Positions 17,179 through 25,566 of a DNA stretch of 64,000 bases are shown piece after piece; the first letter of the stretch is position 1; each line of letters opens with the position of its first letter. Below the pieces are notes generated by a model, which saw only the letters and a list, made by a program, of their open reading frames with translations, had not been told where the DNA came from and searched no databases. This DNA comes from Micromonospora nigra (GTDB lineage: Bacteria > Actinomycetota > Actinomycetes > Mycobacteriales > Micromonosporaceae), in the NCBI RefSeq assembly GCF_900091585.1, contig NZ_FMHT01000003.1, forward strand, positions 4,331,501-4,395,500, read 5' to 3'. A program made the translations under genes and the position numbers.

Positions 17179-17697
17179 TCAGGGCTCGGTCGGGAAGCCG
17201 TACCGGGCGGCGTGCTCGGGGTCGGTCGGGTCGACCTGGCGGATCCCGGCGTCGGCGAGGCGCTTGTTGACCTCGTCGAGCCGCTCCCGCACCAGCCGGG
17301 CCTCCTCCTCGGTGACCCGGCCCCGGTGCGGCCTGCCGGCGTGCTCGATCGTGCTGTAGTCGACCTTCTCGGCGCCCCGGCGGGCCTTCGGCGGACGCAC
17401 CCGCTCGGCGGTCTTGAGTAGCTGCGCCATCGGCACGTCGGTGGCCATCGCGTCGAACTCGCTCGCGGTCAGCACCACCCGGCGCGGCTCGCCACCACCC
17501 AGCCGGTCGTGGATCTCGACGACGGCCACGTCCAGCGCCGCGTCGTCGATGTTCTCCACCTCCGTCGGGGTGGCGTCCAGTTGCACGGGCCCGGCCACCA
17601 GGTCAGGGTGCTCCAGCACGACGACCTTGACGACCTCGTCGTCGGGCCGCAGCACGGTGCCGCTGAAGTCGGAGACCTGGATCGTCTTCTTGCCCAT
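17179..17697 (-). CDS. Conserved hypothetical protein, charged
   Basis: 172 aa; function not recognised. ATG 17697 has AGGAG about 9 bases upstream. Starts KKTIQVSDFSGTVL, then two beta-rich stretches (VVKVVVLEHPDLVAGPVQL, LDVAVVEIHDRLGGGEPRRV). The C-terminal half is helical and charged (VTEEEARLVRERLDEVNKRL) and ends with PEHAARYGF. The opening recalls Lsr2-like proteins, but the rest does not match, so I do not call it Lsr2. Convergent with the Clp-N gene and probably cytoplasmic. Confidence 0.7.
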   Translation of the reverse strand: MGKKTIQVSDFSGTVLRPDDEVVKVVVLEHPDLVAGPVQLDATPTEVENIDDAALDVAVVEIHDRLGGGEPRRVVLTASEFDAMATDVPMAQLLKTAERVRPPKARRGAEKVDYSTIEHAGRPHRGRVTEEEARLVRERLDEVNKRLADAGIRQVDPTDPEHAARYGFPTEP

Positions 17698-17808
17698 GCG
17701 CGGAGCTTCTCCTGTCGGTGGCCGGGTGCCGGACCAGAAGAAGTTACCCGACAGGTGTGCGAACGGTGCCGCTGGACCGCCGGGTGTGTCGCCGCCGTGC
17801 CGGCAACG

Positions 17809-17988
17809 TCAGTGGGCGCCGAGGTTGCGGGTGGACGTTCCGGCCGGCAGTCGGTTCAGCTCCCCCCAGGGGAGGTCGGCGCGGGTGCCCCGGTACGGCG
17901 GCTGCGCCGGGAAGCGCCCGGCGACCCCCGTTCCACGCCAGATCTGTCGGATGTCCTGGTGGTGCCGGTCGTTCGGGTGATTTGGCAT
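17809..17988 (-). CDS. Possible small protein (59 aa)
   Basis: MPNHPNDRHHQDIRQIWRGT..., rich in Arg, Pro and polar residues. ATG 17988 is preceded by TAGGGG at good spacing and, further up, by an unusually AT-rich patch (18010-18040) fit for a promoter. No family recognised. An alternative in-frame start at 18009 would add 7 residues. Short length and lack of homology keep this tentative. Confidence 0.45.
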   Translation of the reverse strand: MPNHPNDRHHQDIRQIWRGTGVAGRFPAQPPYRGTRADLPWGELNRLPAGTSTRNLGAH

Positions 17989-18052
17989 GACCCCTACCGT
18001 CCCAGACAAAGTTGGCCATGTATGGAAATGAATATGACGTACAGTCGATGCG

Positions 18053-19081
18053 TCAGGTTCCCGCTGGTCGGAGCCGAACCACGAACCGGCAGCCGCCCGC
18101 GACGTTGTGAACCTCTACCCGCCCGCCATGCGCTTCAACCAGACCGCGCACGATTGCCAGGCCCAGGCCGCCGGACGGGGCCGCCCCGCCGTCGCGTGGC
18201 CGCGGGGTACGCGCCGGCTCACCCCGGAACGCGACCTCGAACAGCCGGGACAGGTCCCGCTCCGGGATGCCGCCGCAGGTGTCCGTGACGGCCAGCCAGG
18301 CGCTCTCGGCGTCGCGCCCGGACTCCACCCGGACGGTGCCGTCGTCCGGCGTGTAGCGCACGGCGTTGACCAGCAGGTTCCCCACCACCCGGGCCAGTTC
18401 CGGCTCGCTGGCCACCACCGTCGGCCAGCCCTGCTCGGCGGCCTCCAGCCGGATCCGGCGGGCGGCGGCCAGCGGCGCCGTGCCGGCCAGGGCGTCGGAG
18501 ACCACGTCGCGCAGTGGCACCGCGGCCAGGCTCAGTCGCAGTGCGCCCGCGTTGATCCGGGACAGCTCGAACAGGTCGTCCACGAGCCGCGCCATCCGGT
18601 CGGTCTCCACCCGGATCCGGCGGTGGTACTCGGCGACAGTCGCCGGGTCACGCACCACCCGGTCCTCCAGCGCCTCGGCCATGGCCCGGAGCCCGGCGAG
18701 GGGAGTGCGCAGGTCGTGCGACACCCAGGCCACCAGGTCCCGCCGGCCCTGCTCGACCCGACGCTCCCGCTGCCGGGCCTGGTCGGCCCACACCGCCGCG
18801 GCAGCCAGCCGGCGACCGAACAACCAGCCCATCGCGAGACTGACCACGGCCGCCGCCGACACGGTGATCAGCACCACCTCCAGGTCGTGGGCGGAGAGGA
18901 ACATCGCCTCGGCGACCACCACCACGCCCGCGACCACGGCGGCGACGGTCACGGTGAGCAGTGCCACGACGTGCACGGTGACCGACCGGCCCCGCAGCGC
19001 CCGCAGCGCCAACGCACCGGCCGCCCCCACGCCCGACGCCGCACCGAGCGCCGCCGCGAAGATGAGCAGCAGGTCACCCAT
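18053..19081 (-). CDS. Sensor histidine kinase
   Basis: 342 aa. Two N-terminal membrane pairs (residues about 4-25 and 35-90) leave almost no external domain, so it probably senses the membrane or a partner. H-box [14 protein letters not shown] with phospho-His near 145, N-box [12 protein letters not shown] near 240, then TDTCGGIP and GGLGLAIV near 310, all intact. It overlaps the response-regulator gene by 8 bases, forming one two-component system. The stimulus is unknown. It resembles BaeS/VanS-type kinases in layout. Confidence 0.95.
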   Translation of the reverse strand: MGDLLLIFAAALGAASGVGAAGALALRALRGRSVTVHVVALLTVTVAAVVAGVVVVAEAMFLSAHDLEVVLITVSAAAVVSLAMGWLFGRRLAAAAVWADQARQRERRVEQGRRDLVAWVSHDLRTPLAGLRAMAEALEDRVVRDPATVAEYHRRIRVETDRMARLVDDLFELSRINAGALRLSLAAVPLRDVVSDALAGTAPLAAARRIRLEAAEQGWPTVVASEPELARVVGNLLVNAVRYTPDDGTVRVESGRDAESAWLAVTDTCGGIPERDLSRLFEVAFRGEPARTPRPRDGGAAPSGGLGLAIVRGLVEAHGGRVEVHNVAGGCRFVVRLRPAGT

Positions 19082-19769
19082 CGGTCGGCTCGTACCGGTA
19101 GCCCACGCCCCAGACGGTGACGATCCGCCGGGGCCGCGCCGGGTCGGCCTCGATCTTCTCCCGCAGCCGCCGCACGTGCACCGTCACCGTGGACTGGTCG
19201 CCGAAGCTCCAACCCCACACCCGTTCCAGCAGCTCCGCCCGGCGCAACGCCCGGCCGGGATGGCGCATCAGGTGCGCCAGCAGGTCGAACTCCCGCAGCG
19301 TCAGGGTCAGCTCCCGGCCGTCCAGCCGTGCCACCCGGGGCCCGGTGGCCACCTCCAGGCCACCGTCGGTCAGCACCGCGGGGCCCGCGCCGAGTGGCTC
19401 CCCGCCGACCCGCCGCAGCACCGAGCCGACCCGCAGCACCAGCTCGCGGGGAGAGAACGGCTTGCCCAGGTAGTCGTCCGCGCCCAGTTGGAGCCCGAGG
19501 ATCCGGTCAGCCTCGTCACCCCGCGCGGTCAGCATGATCACGGGTACGCCGTCCGGCCGGGCCCGCAGTCGCCGGCAGACCTCCAGCCCGTCGAGCACCG
19601 GCAGCATCAGGTCGAGCACGACCAGATCAGGGGGCTCGGCGGCGACGGCGGCCAGGGCGGCGGCCCCGTCGCCGACGTGGTCCACCCGGTAACCGGCGTG
19701 TTCCAGGTAGCGGCACACCACGTCACTGACCGTCCGGTCGTCGTCGACGACCAGCACCCGCTGCGCCAC
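19074..19769 (-). CDS. OmpR-family response regulator
   Basis: 231 aa. GTG 19769 follows GAGGGAGG; the longer frame would add 30 residues before the receiver. Receiver: [12 protein letters not shown], phospho-acceptor Asp in [17 protein letters not shown], and Lys in [11 protein letters not shown]-terminal winged helix: [40 protein letters not shown]. It is the first gene of the pair with the kinase. Target genes are not identifiable here. Confidence 0.95.
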   Translation of the reverse strand: MAQRVLVVDDDRTVSDVVCRYLEHAGYRVDHVGDGAAALAAVAAEPPDLVVLDLMLPVLDGLEVCRRLRARPDGVPVIMLTARGDEADRILGLQLGADDYLGKPFSPRELVLRVGSVLRRVGGEPLGAGPAVLTDGGLEVATGPRVARLDGRELTLTLREFDLLAHLMRHPGRALRRAELLERVWGWSFGDQSTVTVHVRRLREKIEADPARPRRIVTVWGVGYRYEPTDG

Positions 19770-19931
19770 CGGGCACCTCCCTCGCGTGCCGGCCAGCGTA
19801 GCGGCGCGTACCCCCTCGGGGTCTTTCATGCTTCTTACGGTGGCTGCGGGGGTCGGCACGCCCGCCGTGGCGGTCCGTCGTACCGTGATCTACGGAACGG
19901 GTCGGCGCGGACCGCGCGGGGAGGTGGGTCG

Positions 19932-20639
19932 ATGCTCGACCGGCGACTGCACCAGCACCTCGCGACCTGGCTCGGCCAATGGCCTGCCGGCCCCGGCCTG
20001 CACGTCGTGCGCTCCTACCGGCGGGCCCGGCCCGCCTGGGACGGCCGGCTGCGCCCGGCCCTCGCGGTCGGCGTCGGGGCGAGCACCGTGCTGTCGGTGG
20101 CCCCGGACCGGGTCGACGCGGTGCGTGCCCTCGTCGGCGACTCGGTCCGGGCCGTGGGCGGCGAACCGGCCCCGGCCGTGGGTGCCGATCCGGCGCGGCT
20201 GCTGTCGGCGCTGCCCGCGGCGGTCGGTCACCCGGCCTGGGAGGTGCACGACGACGTGTTCCGGTGGTGTGCGACGGCGGCCGACCTGCCGGACGCGGGC
20301 GAGTGGGTGCCGCCGGATCTGCCGGGGCTGCCGTCCTGGCTGCGACTGTTCGACCGGGCGGTGCTGGTGGCGCGCGACGGGCGGGGCCGCTACCTGTCCG
20401 GGGTGGGGATCAAACGGCACGACGCGTACGGCCACGAGCTGGCGGTGGGCACCGTCCCGGTGGCGCGCGGCCGGGGACTGGCCCGGCGGCTGGTGGCCCA
20501 GGCGGCCCGCCGGGTGCTCGCCGAGGGCGCGGTGCCGACCTACCTGCACGCGCGGGGCAACCTCGCCTCCGCGCGGGTCGCCGAGGCGGCCGGGTTCCCG
20601 GACCGGGGTTGGCGGTCGTTCGGCGTCTACCCGAGCTGA
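19932..20639 (+). CDS. GNAT-family acetyltransferase
   Basis: 235 aa. ATG 19932 has GGGAGGTGGG upstream. The C-terminal half carries the acetyl-CoA site: ELAVGTVPVARGRGLARRLV, followed by LHARGNLASARVAEAAGF. The N-terminal half (residues 1-120) is a less conserved GNAT-like or substrate domain. Substrate unknown. The last four codons and the stop lie inside the first unit of a 22-base tandem repeat, and a hairpin terminator follows. Confidence 0.88.
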   Translation: MLDRRLHQHLATWLGQWPAGPGLHVVRSYRRARPAWDGRLRPALAVGVGASTVLSVAPDRVDAVRALVGDSVRAVGGEPAPAVGADPARLLSALPAAVGHPAWEVHDDVFRWCATAADLPDAGEWVPPDLPGLPSWLRLFDRAVLVARDGRGRYLSGVGIKRHDAYGHELAVGTVPVARGRGLARRLVAQAARRVLAEGAVPTYLHARGNLASARVAEAAGFPDRGWRSFGVYPS

Positions 20640-20712
20640 GTGCGGCGTCCACCCGAGCTGAGTGCGGCGTCCACCCGAGCCGAGTTTGGCGTCCACCCGA
20701 GCCGAGGGACGC
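20625..20712 (+). repeat. 22-base tandem repeat at a stop codon (4 copies)
   Basis: Units 20625-20646, 20647-20668, 20669-20690 and 20691-20712. The first copy contains the last codons and the TGA of the GNAT gene, so the repeat has grown outwards from the gene end. Copies differ at 1-5 positions, and the stop codon is repeated in phase in copy 2. Confidence 0.9.
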
Positions 20713-20723
20713 GTCGGCAGGGC

Positions 20724-20759
20724 GCGGACCGTGGATCCCGGGCCGGATCCACGGTCCGC
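20724..20759 (+). terminator. Hairpin terminator after the GNAT gene
   Basis: Perfect 15-base-pair stem (20724-20738 with 20745-20759), loop of 6. The rest of the 266-base gap before the TetR stop (20760-20905) holds no gene that I can support. Confidence 0.8.
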
Positions 20760-20905
20760 AGCCTCCCCCCAGGTCCCCGGTGCGGGTCAGTCGCTGGCGA
20801 TCACGCTACGTATCGAAAGGGTGTGGGGCAAGTGGCGTACGGCTGGTCATGACTGTCCAATAGTGGACTCGACCTGGGCGGGCTGTTTCGGCCCGACGCC
20901 GGGCG

Positions 20906-21604
20906 TCAGTGACGCAGCGTGCGAATGAGGTCGATCGCCTGCCGGGTGACGGGGCGGAGTACCCGCAACCGGGACAGTGCCACCAGCCGGTCGACGAGTG
21001 GCACCGCGCCGTCGATCAGTCGTCGGGTCTTCGCCTGCTCCGGTGAACGGTCGTGCACCCAGTACAGGACCACCCCCATGTACGCCAGCCACAGCAGCTC
21101 GGGCAGCTCGGCGCGCAGCTCGGGGTCGACCTTGGCGGTGGAACCGGTGAGCACCTCCGCGAACAGGGCGATCGACGCCTGCCGGGGGGCCGACGACTCC
21201 ACCGAGAAGGGGCTCAGCGGCGAGGTGGGCTCGGCGGCGGTCTTGAAGAAGGAACCGGCGAACTCGTGCGAGGGGGTCAGCACGTCGATGCCGGCGTGCA
21301 GCACCCCGGCCAGCCGCGCGGCGAATCCGCTTTCCCGGGTCAGCACGAGCCGGGCCGCCGCCCGGTGTTCGTCCTGCGTGCGGGCGTAGAACTCCTGGAT
21401 CAGGTGGTCCTTGGACGCGAAGTAGTAGTAGGCGTTGCCGACCGCGACACCGGCCTCCTGCGCGATCGCCCGCATGGTGGTGCGGGCGTACCCGCGCTCG
21501 CGGAACAGCCGCATCGCGGTGTCCAGGATCAGCCGCCGGGTCTGCTCGCCGCGCGCGGTCGCCGGTTCACCCGCAGCGGTCGTCGGCGCAGTCTGGTCGG
21601 TCAT
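20906..21604 (-). CDS. TetR-family repressor
   Basis: 232 aa. N-terminal HTH: LILDTAMRLFRERGYARTTM then EAGVAVGNAYYYFASKDHLI (residues 25-70). The C-terminal ligand domain is variable and contains a membrane-like helix LLWLAYMGVVLYWVHD. ATG 21604 is chosen; GTG 21613 would add 3 residues. It overlaps the 3' end of the DCC gene by 38 bases, so it is the third gene of an operon. Two TTGAAC/GTTCAA palindromes in the operon promoter are its likely operators (self-control). Confidence 0.92.
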   Translation of the reverse strand: MTDQTAPTTAAGEPATARGEQTRRLILDTAMRLFRERGYARTTMRAIAQEAGVAVGNAYYYFASKDHLIQEFYARTQDEHRAAARLVLTRESGFAARLAGVLHAGIDVLTPSHEFAGSFFKTAAEPTSPLSPFSVESSAPRQASIALFAEVLTGSTAKVDPELRAELPELLWLAYMGVVLYWVHDRSPEQAKTRRLIDGAVPLVDRLVALSRLRVLRPVTRQAIDLIRTLRH

Positions 21605-22055
21605 CGGCGTCACCGTATCCCGTCGGGTCGTCGACCGTCCGTTGCTGCGGCTCGCGGAGTCGTTCCCGCAGCGCGGCGGCGGTGACGATCAGCCGGCGGG
21701 CCAGTGGCAGCAGGCGGGGGCGGGCCAGCCGGTCGGCGGTCTCCCGGTGGTCGGCGAGTGCCCACAGGCAGGCGAACCACGCGCCGTCGCCCGCGTACAC
21801 CGCGCCGGTGTCGGCCACCACGGTCAGGTCGCGCAGGGTGGCGTCGTGGTCCAGGCCGGGAAAGCGCCGCCGGGCCTGCGCCGAGCCGGCCGGCACGAAC
21901 TCCAGGGGTACGAGCTGGGGGCGCTCGGCGAGCCAGCGGCGGGCGGTGCGGCACAGCGGGCAGTGCGCGTCGTAGAGGACGGTGAGTGCCCGGATCCCAC
22001 CGCCCCCGTGTGCGGTGGGATCCGGCGGCCCGTCCGGCCGGGGCGGGTGACTCAC
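21567..22055 (-). CDS. DCC family thiol-disulfide oxidoreductase (DUF393)
   Basis: 162 aa. The family motif LYDAHCPLCRTARRWL (DxxCxxC) lies near residue 32, followed by a thioredoxin-like body (LVPLEFVPAGSAQA, LTVVADTGAVYAGDGAW, LARRLIV). DCC proteins are thought to be redox-active. GTG 22055 overlaps the stop of the membrane-protein gene (GTGA), and its 3' end overlaps tetR. Electron transfer or disulfide work on the membrane protein is possible but only inferred from position. Confidence 0.88.
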   Translation of the reverse strand: MSHPPRPDGPPDPTAHGGGGIRALTVLYDAHCPLCRTARRWLAERPQLVPLEFVPAGSAQARRRFPGLDHDATLRDLTVVADTGAVYAGDGAWFACLWALADHRETADRLARPRLLPLARRLIVTAAALRERLREPQQRTVDDPTGYGDADDRPDCADDRCG

Positions 22056-22516
22056 TGCGGCGGTGGGAACGCGGTCGGTCGCCCGCCGGCCTGCGGGTGG
22101 TGACCGCCCTGGGCCGGGACGGGGGTCTGCGGGAGGTGGCCGACCGGGGCGAGCGGGGGATGGGTGGCGGTCTGGCGCAGTCGGCCGCGCCGGTAACGGT
22201 TGAGGGCGTACACGTTGAAGAAGTGCAGCGCGCCGAGCACCAGCAGCACCAGGCCGATCTTCAGCGACAGCTCCTCCATCGCCTCGCTGGCGGTGTGCAC
22301 CGGGTCGGCGTGCCGCATGGCGACGGTGACGTAGCCGAGGTTGAGCAGGTAGAAGCCGACGACCAGGAGGTTGTTCACCGCGCGGGCCAGGCGTTCGTCG
22401 GCGAACACGTCGTCGAGGAAGACCATGCCGTTGCGGGTCAACGCGCGGGCCACCCAGACGGTCAGCCCGATGCTGACGGCCAGGTACGCCAGGTACATCC
22501 ACACCTTGATGTCCAT
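22052..22516 (-). CDS. Small membrane protein of TetR operon
   Basis: 154 aa. Three or four membrane helices: VWMYLAYLAVSIGLTVWVA (about 5-23), LLVVGFYLLNLGYVTVAM (50-67) and IGLVLLVLGALHFFNVYAL (87-105). They are followed by RYRRGRLR and a Pro/His/Gln-rich tail. No catalytic motif seen. It is the first gene of the operon with DCC and TetR, transcribed from a promoter carrying two palindromic operators. It may be the target the TetR protein controls. Confidence 0.85.
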   Translation of the reverse strand: MDIKVWMYLAYLAVSIGLTVWVARALTRNGMVFLDDVFADERLARAVNNLLVVGFYLLNLGYVTVAMRHADPVHTASEAMEELSLKIGLVLLVLGALHFFNVYALNRYRRGRLRQTATHPPLAPVGHLPQTPVPAQGGHHPQAGGRPTAFPPPQ

Positions 22517-22528
22517 CTCACGCCCTTC

Positions 22529-22542
22529 TTGAACCTGTTCAA
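22529..22542 (-). promoter_or_regulatory. TetR-type operator O2 (proximal)
   Basis: TTGAAC-CT-GTTCAA inverted repeat, 13 bases before the ATG of the membrane-protein gene. Same half-sites as the promoter copy. Confidence 0.7.
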
Positions 22543-22554
22543 GTTCCTCGGGTC

Positions 22555-22583
22555 AGCGTATGACAGAACTTGAACGCGTTCAA
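22555..22583 (-). promoter_or_regulatory. Promoter of TetR operon with operator O1 in the -35 box
   Basis: On the minus strand: TTGAAC (22583-22578), 17-base spacer, TACGCT (22560-22555). The -35 box is half of a perfect palindrome TTGAACGCGTTCAA (22570-22583). The second palindrome lies 41 bases downstream, so a bound dimer pair would block both entry and escape of polymerase. Confidence 0.75.
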
Positions 22584-22600
22584 CACTGGGGTGGCCGGGA

Positions 22601-22642
22601 CCACGAGGGGCGGTGCCGGACCTCCGGCACCGCCCCTCGTGG
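22601..22642 (-). terminator. Long hairpin terminator after the GH3 gene
   Basis: Perfect 20-base-pair stem (22601-22620 with 22623-22642) and a 2-base turn, directly after the stop at 22651. It also insulates the TetR promoter. Confidence 0.85.
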
Positions 22643-22650
22643 GTCGACGT

Positions 22651-24102
22651 TCAGCCCGCCAGGCCGAGCGCCTCCGCCGCGGCGCGGCCGTTGGCGTGGC
22701 TCGCCCCGTAGGTGGTGACGAACGCACGGACGCCGGCCGGTCGCCAGGTCGCGGGCCAACCCATCTCCACCACGGCGACCGGGTGCTCGGCGGCCAGCGC
22801 GGACACCAGCCCGACCCCACCGGGCAGCCGGTGCAGGTGCCGGCCCACCAGCACGATCGGCCGGTCGCCCGCGAGCCGGCGCAGCGCGGCGGCGTCGGTC
22901 TCGGTGGCCACGACGCGTACCTGCTCGGTGTCGGCGAGGTGAGGGCCGAGCCCCCACGGGACGCGCCCCTCGGCGATCGTGGACGCGGCATGCAACTGCA
23001 CGACCAGGGGCCGGTGCCACCCGGGCGACGCCCCCTCGACGCGTACGGCGCGGCGGGCCGCCGCGTACCCCAGCTCGGGTGCCGGGGCTGCGGGCCGGCT
23101 GTCGGCCCGCAGCCCGGCCGCCAGGTCGGCGGCGCGGCCGGCGGCCTGCTCGACGCGCCCCCGGTCGAGGCTGCCGTCGCCCAGGGCGGCCACGATCGCG
23201 GCGACGACGTGCTCCACCAGGCTCGCGTCGACCTTCGCACCGATGCACAGCAGGTCGGCTCCGGCCGCGAGGGCCCGCACGGCGGCGGGACCGATCCCGC
23301 CGGCCGCAACCGCCGCGCCCTTCATCTCCAGGGCGTCGGTGACCACGGCCCCGGTGAAGCCGTACTCCCCGCGAAGCAGGTCCACCAGGACGGCCCGGCT
23401 GAAGGTGGCCGGGTCGTCGCCGGTGAGGGCGGGCACCCGGATGTGGGCGGTCATCACGGCCCGGGTGCCGGCGGCCACGGCGGCGGCGAAGGGTGGCAGG
23501 TCGCGGCGGCGCAGCACGTCGAGGGGCGCGTCGACGAGCGGCAACTCGTGGTGCGAGTCGGCGACGGTCGCCCCGTGGCCGGGGAAGTGCTTCGCGCAGG
23601 CTGCCACTCCGGTGTCCTGGAGGCCGCGTACCGCCGCCGCGGTGTGCGTCGCGACCCGCTCCGGATCGGCCCCGAACGAGCGGGTGCCGATCACCGGGTT
23701 CTCGTCGGCGGTGTTGACGTCCACGGTCGGGGCCAGGTTCACGGTGATGCCGGCGGCGGCCAGTTCCGCGCCGATGGCCGCGTAGACCTCGCGGGTGAGG
23801 GCCGGGTCGTCGATCGCGCCCAGCGCGGCGTTGCCCGGGTAGGGGCTGCCGGTGGCGTGCGCCAGCCGGGTCACGTCGCCGCCCTCCTCGTCGATGGCGA
23901 CCAGCACGTCCGGGCGGCCGGCGCGCAGTGCGGCGGTGGCCGCCGCGAGTTGGGCCGGGTCGTGGACGTTGGTGCCGAACAGGGTGTGCCCGGCCAGGCC
24001 GTCGGCCACCAGGCCGACCGCCCAGGCGGGCGGAACCGGCCCCGGGTACGCGGCCAGCAGCGTGCCCAGCACGAGGCGGCGCAGTCCTGCATCGAGCCCC
24101 AA
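22651..24102 (-). CDS. GH3-family beta-N-acetylhexosaminidase-like
   Basis: 483 aa. TTG 24102 is chosen: GGGGAG lies 7 bases upstream and the protein then starts MGLDAGLRR; GTG 24162 would add 20 residues. GH3 signatures: VLVAIDEEGGDVTRLA, CAKHFPGHGATVADSHHELP (the KHFPGHG of NagZ, with the nearby His of the catalytic dyad) and VVTDALEMKGA (nucleophile Asp). Family members cleave N-acetylglucosamine from muropeptides or chitin. The C-terminal half beyond about 340 is a GH3-C-like domain. Likely a cell-wall recycling enzyme without a signal peptide, so cytoplasmic. It is divergent from a ROK regulator, which may control it. Confidence 0.88.
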   Translation of the reverse strand: MGLDAGLRRLVLGTLLAAYPGPVPPAWAVGLVADGLAGHTLFGTNVHDPAQLAAATAALRAGRPDVLVAIDEEGGDVTRLAHATGSPYPGNAALGAIDDPALTREVYAAIGAELAAAGITVNLAPTVDVNTADENPVIGTRSFGADPERVATHTAAAVRGLQDTGVAACAKHFPGHGATVADSHHELPLVDAPLDVLRRRDLPPFAAAVAAGTRAVMTAHIRVPALTGDDPATFSRAVLVDLLRGEYGFTGAVVTDALEMKGAAVAAGGIGPAAVRALAAGADLLCIGAKVDASLVEHVVAAIVAALGDGSLDRGRVEQAAGRAADLAAGLRADSRPAAPAPELGYAAARRAVRVEGASPGWHRPLVVQLHAASTIAEGRVPWGLGPHLADTEQVRVVATETDAAALRRLAGDRPIVLVGRHLHRLPGGVGLVSALAAEHPVAVVEMGWPATWRPAGVRAFVTTYGASHANGRAAAEALGLAG

Positions 24103-24206
24103 CGTGATCTCCCCTTCCGGTGTGCGGTGTCGTGCCGGGTCGGCCGAGCGCAGCGCTCCCACGTGGCCGATACGCTACGGCTACCCGTTCCCAGGTCGGT
24201 TTACAG

Positions 24207-24223
24207 TTAGCAAAGTTTACTAA
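24207..24223 (+). promoter_or_regulatory. Palindromic operator between GH3 and ROK genes
   Basis: TTAGCAAAGTTTACTAA, a 17-base palindrome with one mismatch, in the only AT-rich patch of the gap and 17 bases before the ROK start codon. Such sites are typical of ROK-type (NagC-like) regulators. Confidence 0.65.
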
Positions 24224-24239
24224 AACTAGAGGACGTGGC

Positions 24240-25436
24240 ATGAGTGCGACCAGGCTGCCCGGCACCCCCCGCCTGTTACGGGCGCTCAACGACCGTGCGG
24301 CGCTGGAGCTGCTGCTCGAGCAGGGGCCGCTGACCCGCGCCCGGCTCGGCGAGCTGACCGGATTGTCCAAGGTCACCGCGTCGCAGCTGGTGGAGCGCCT
24401 GGAGGAGCGCGGCCTGGTCGCCCGGGTCGGCGAGCAGGCCGGCGGGCGGGGCCCGAACGCCCAGCTGTACGCCGTGCGACCCGGCAGTGCCCACGTCGTC
24501 GGCGTGGACGTCGGCCCGGACCGGGTGGTCGCCGCGTGCGCGGACATCACCGGAGCGGTCCTCGGCCGGGTGGAACAGTCCACCCGGGACACCGACGACC
24601 CGGTGGGCGTGGTGCACAACGCGGTGGTGCAGGCCGCCAGCAGCGCCCAGGCACCGCTTTCCAGCGTCCGCCGGATCGTGCTGGGAACCCCCGGTCTGGT
24701 CGACCCGCACACCGGCGACATCACCTTCGCGTTCAACCTGCCGCGCTGGCACACCGGTCTGCTCGCCGCGCTCCGCGACGACCTGGACACTCCGGTGGTC
24801 TTCGAGAACGACGTCAACCTCGCCGCGATCGCCGAGGCGCAGTCCGGCGCGGCCCGGGGTGTGTCGGACTTCGTGCTGGTCTGGGTCGGTGCCGGCGTCG
24901 GCCTGGCGATCGTGCTCGGTGGTCGGCTGCACCACGGCAGCAGCGGCGCGGCCGGCGAGATCGGTTACCTGCCGGTGCCCGGTGCGCCCATCCCGCGGGA
25001 CGTCTCCCGCCGGGCGAAGCCCGCCTTCCAGCAGCTCGCCGGAGCCGACGCGGTGCTGGCCCTGGCCCGCGAGTACGGCTACCCCGACGACACCGCCGCC
25101 GGGGCGGTGCGGGCGGCCATCACCGACGGCGCTGGCGGCGCGCGGGTGGTCGACGACGGCGGCCCGATGATCGACGAGGTGGCCCGCCGGCTCGCTCTGG
25201 GTGTGGCGAGCACCTGTGTGGTGCTCGACCCGCCCCTGGTGGTGCTGGCCGGCGAGGTCGGTCAGGCCGGCGGGACGGCGCTGGCCGAGCGGGTGCAGCG
25301 CGAGGTCGCCGCGATCACCCTGGTGCGGCCCCGGGTGGTGCCCACCGGGCTGACCGAGGAGCCGGTCCTGCACGGCGCGCTGCGCACCGCCCTGGACGCC
25401 GTCCGCGACGAGGTGTTCGGCTCCACGGTGGGCTGA
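24240..25436 (+). CDS. ROK-family transcriptional regulator
   Basis: 398 aa. ATG 24240 follows GAGGAC. Residues 10-75 form a MarR-like winged helix (ARLGELTGLSKVTASQLVER). The rest is the ROK domain: GVDVGPDRVVAACADITG, ENDVNLAAIAEAQSG, VGAGVGLAIVLGGRLHHGSSGAAGEIGY. The zinc-binding CxCGxxGCxE of sugar kinases is absent, so it is a sensor and not an active kinase. A palindrome sits just upstream, so it probably represses itself and perhaps the divergent hexosaminidase. The likely effector is an amino sugar (inference). Confidence 0.93.
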   Translation: MSATRLPGTPRLLRALNDRAALELLLEQGPLTRARLGELTGLSKVTASQLVERLEERGLVARVGEQAGGRGPNAQLYAVRPGSAHVVGVDVGPDRVVAACADITGAVLGRVEQSTRDTDDPVGVVHNAVVQAASSAQAPLSSVRRIVLGTPGLVDPHTGDITFAFNLPRWHTGLLAALRDDLDTPVVFENDVNLAAIAEAQSGAARGVSDFVLVWVGAGVGLAIVLGGRLHHGSSGAAGEIGYLPVPGAPIPRDVSRRAKPAFQQLAGADAVLALAREYGYPDDTAAGAVRAAITDGAGGARVVDDGGPMIDEVARRLALGVASTCVVLDPPLVVLAGEVGQAGGTALAERVQREVAAITLVRPRVVPTGLTEEPVLHGALRTALDAVRDEVFGSTVG

Positions 25437-25566
25437 TGCTCCACGGTGAGCTGATACGCAGCCGGCGGCCATGTGAAGGAATTCTTCGCCGCCGAACCTG
25501 CCCGCGCAAGATGGCGCCGCCCCGGGGGTGGTGCGCCGGGCCGGCGCGGCCCCGTGTGCGGGTGGC

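Noticed and set aside
17179..17697. Lsr2 nucleoid protein
   Set aside because: Only the first dozen residues resemble Lsr2; the C-terminal DNA-binding AT-hook region is missing.
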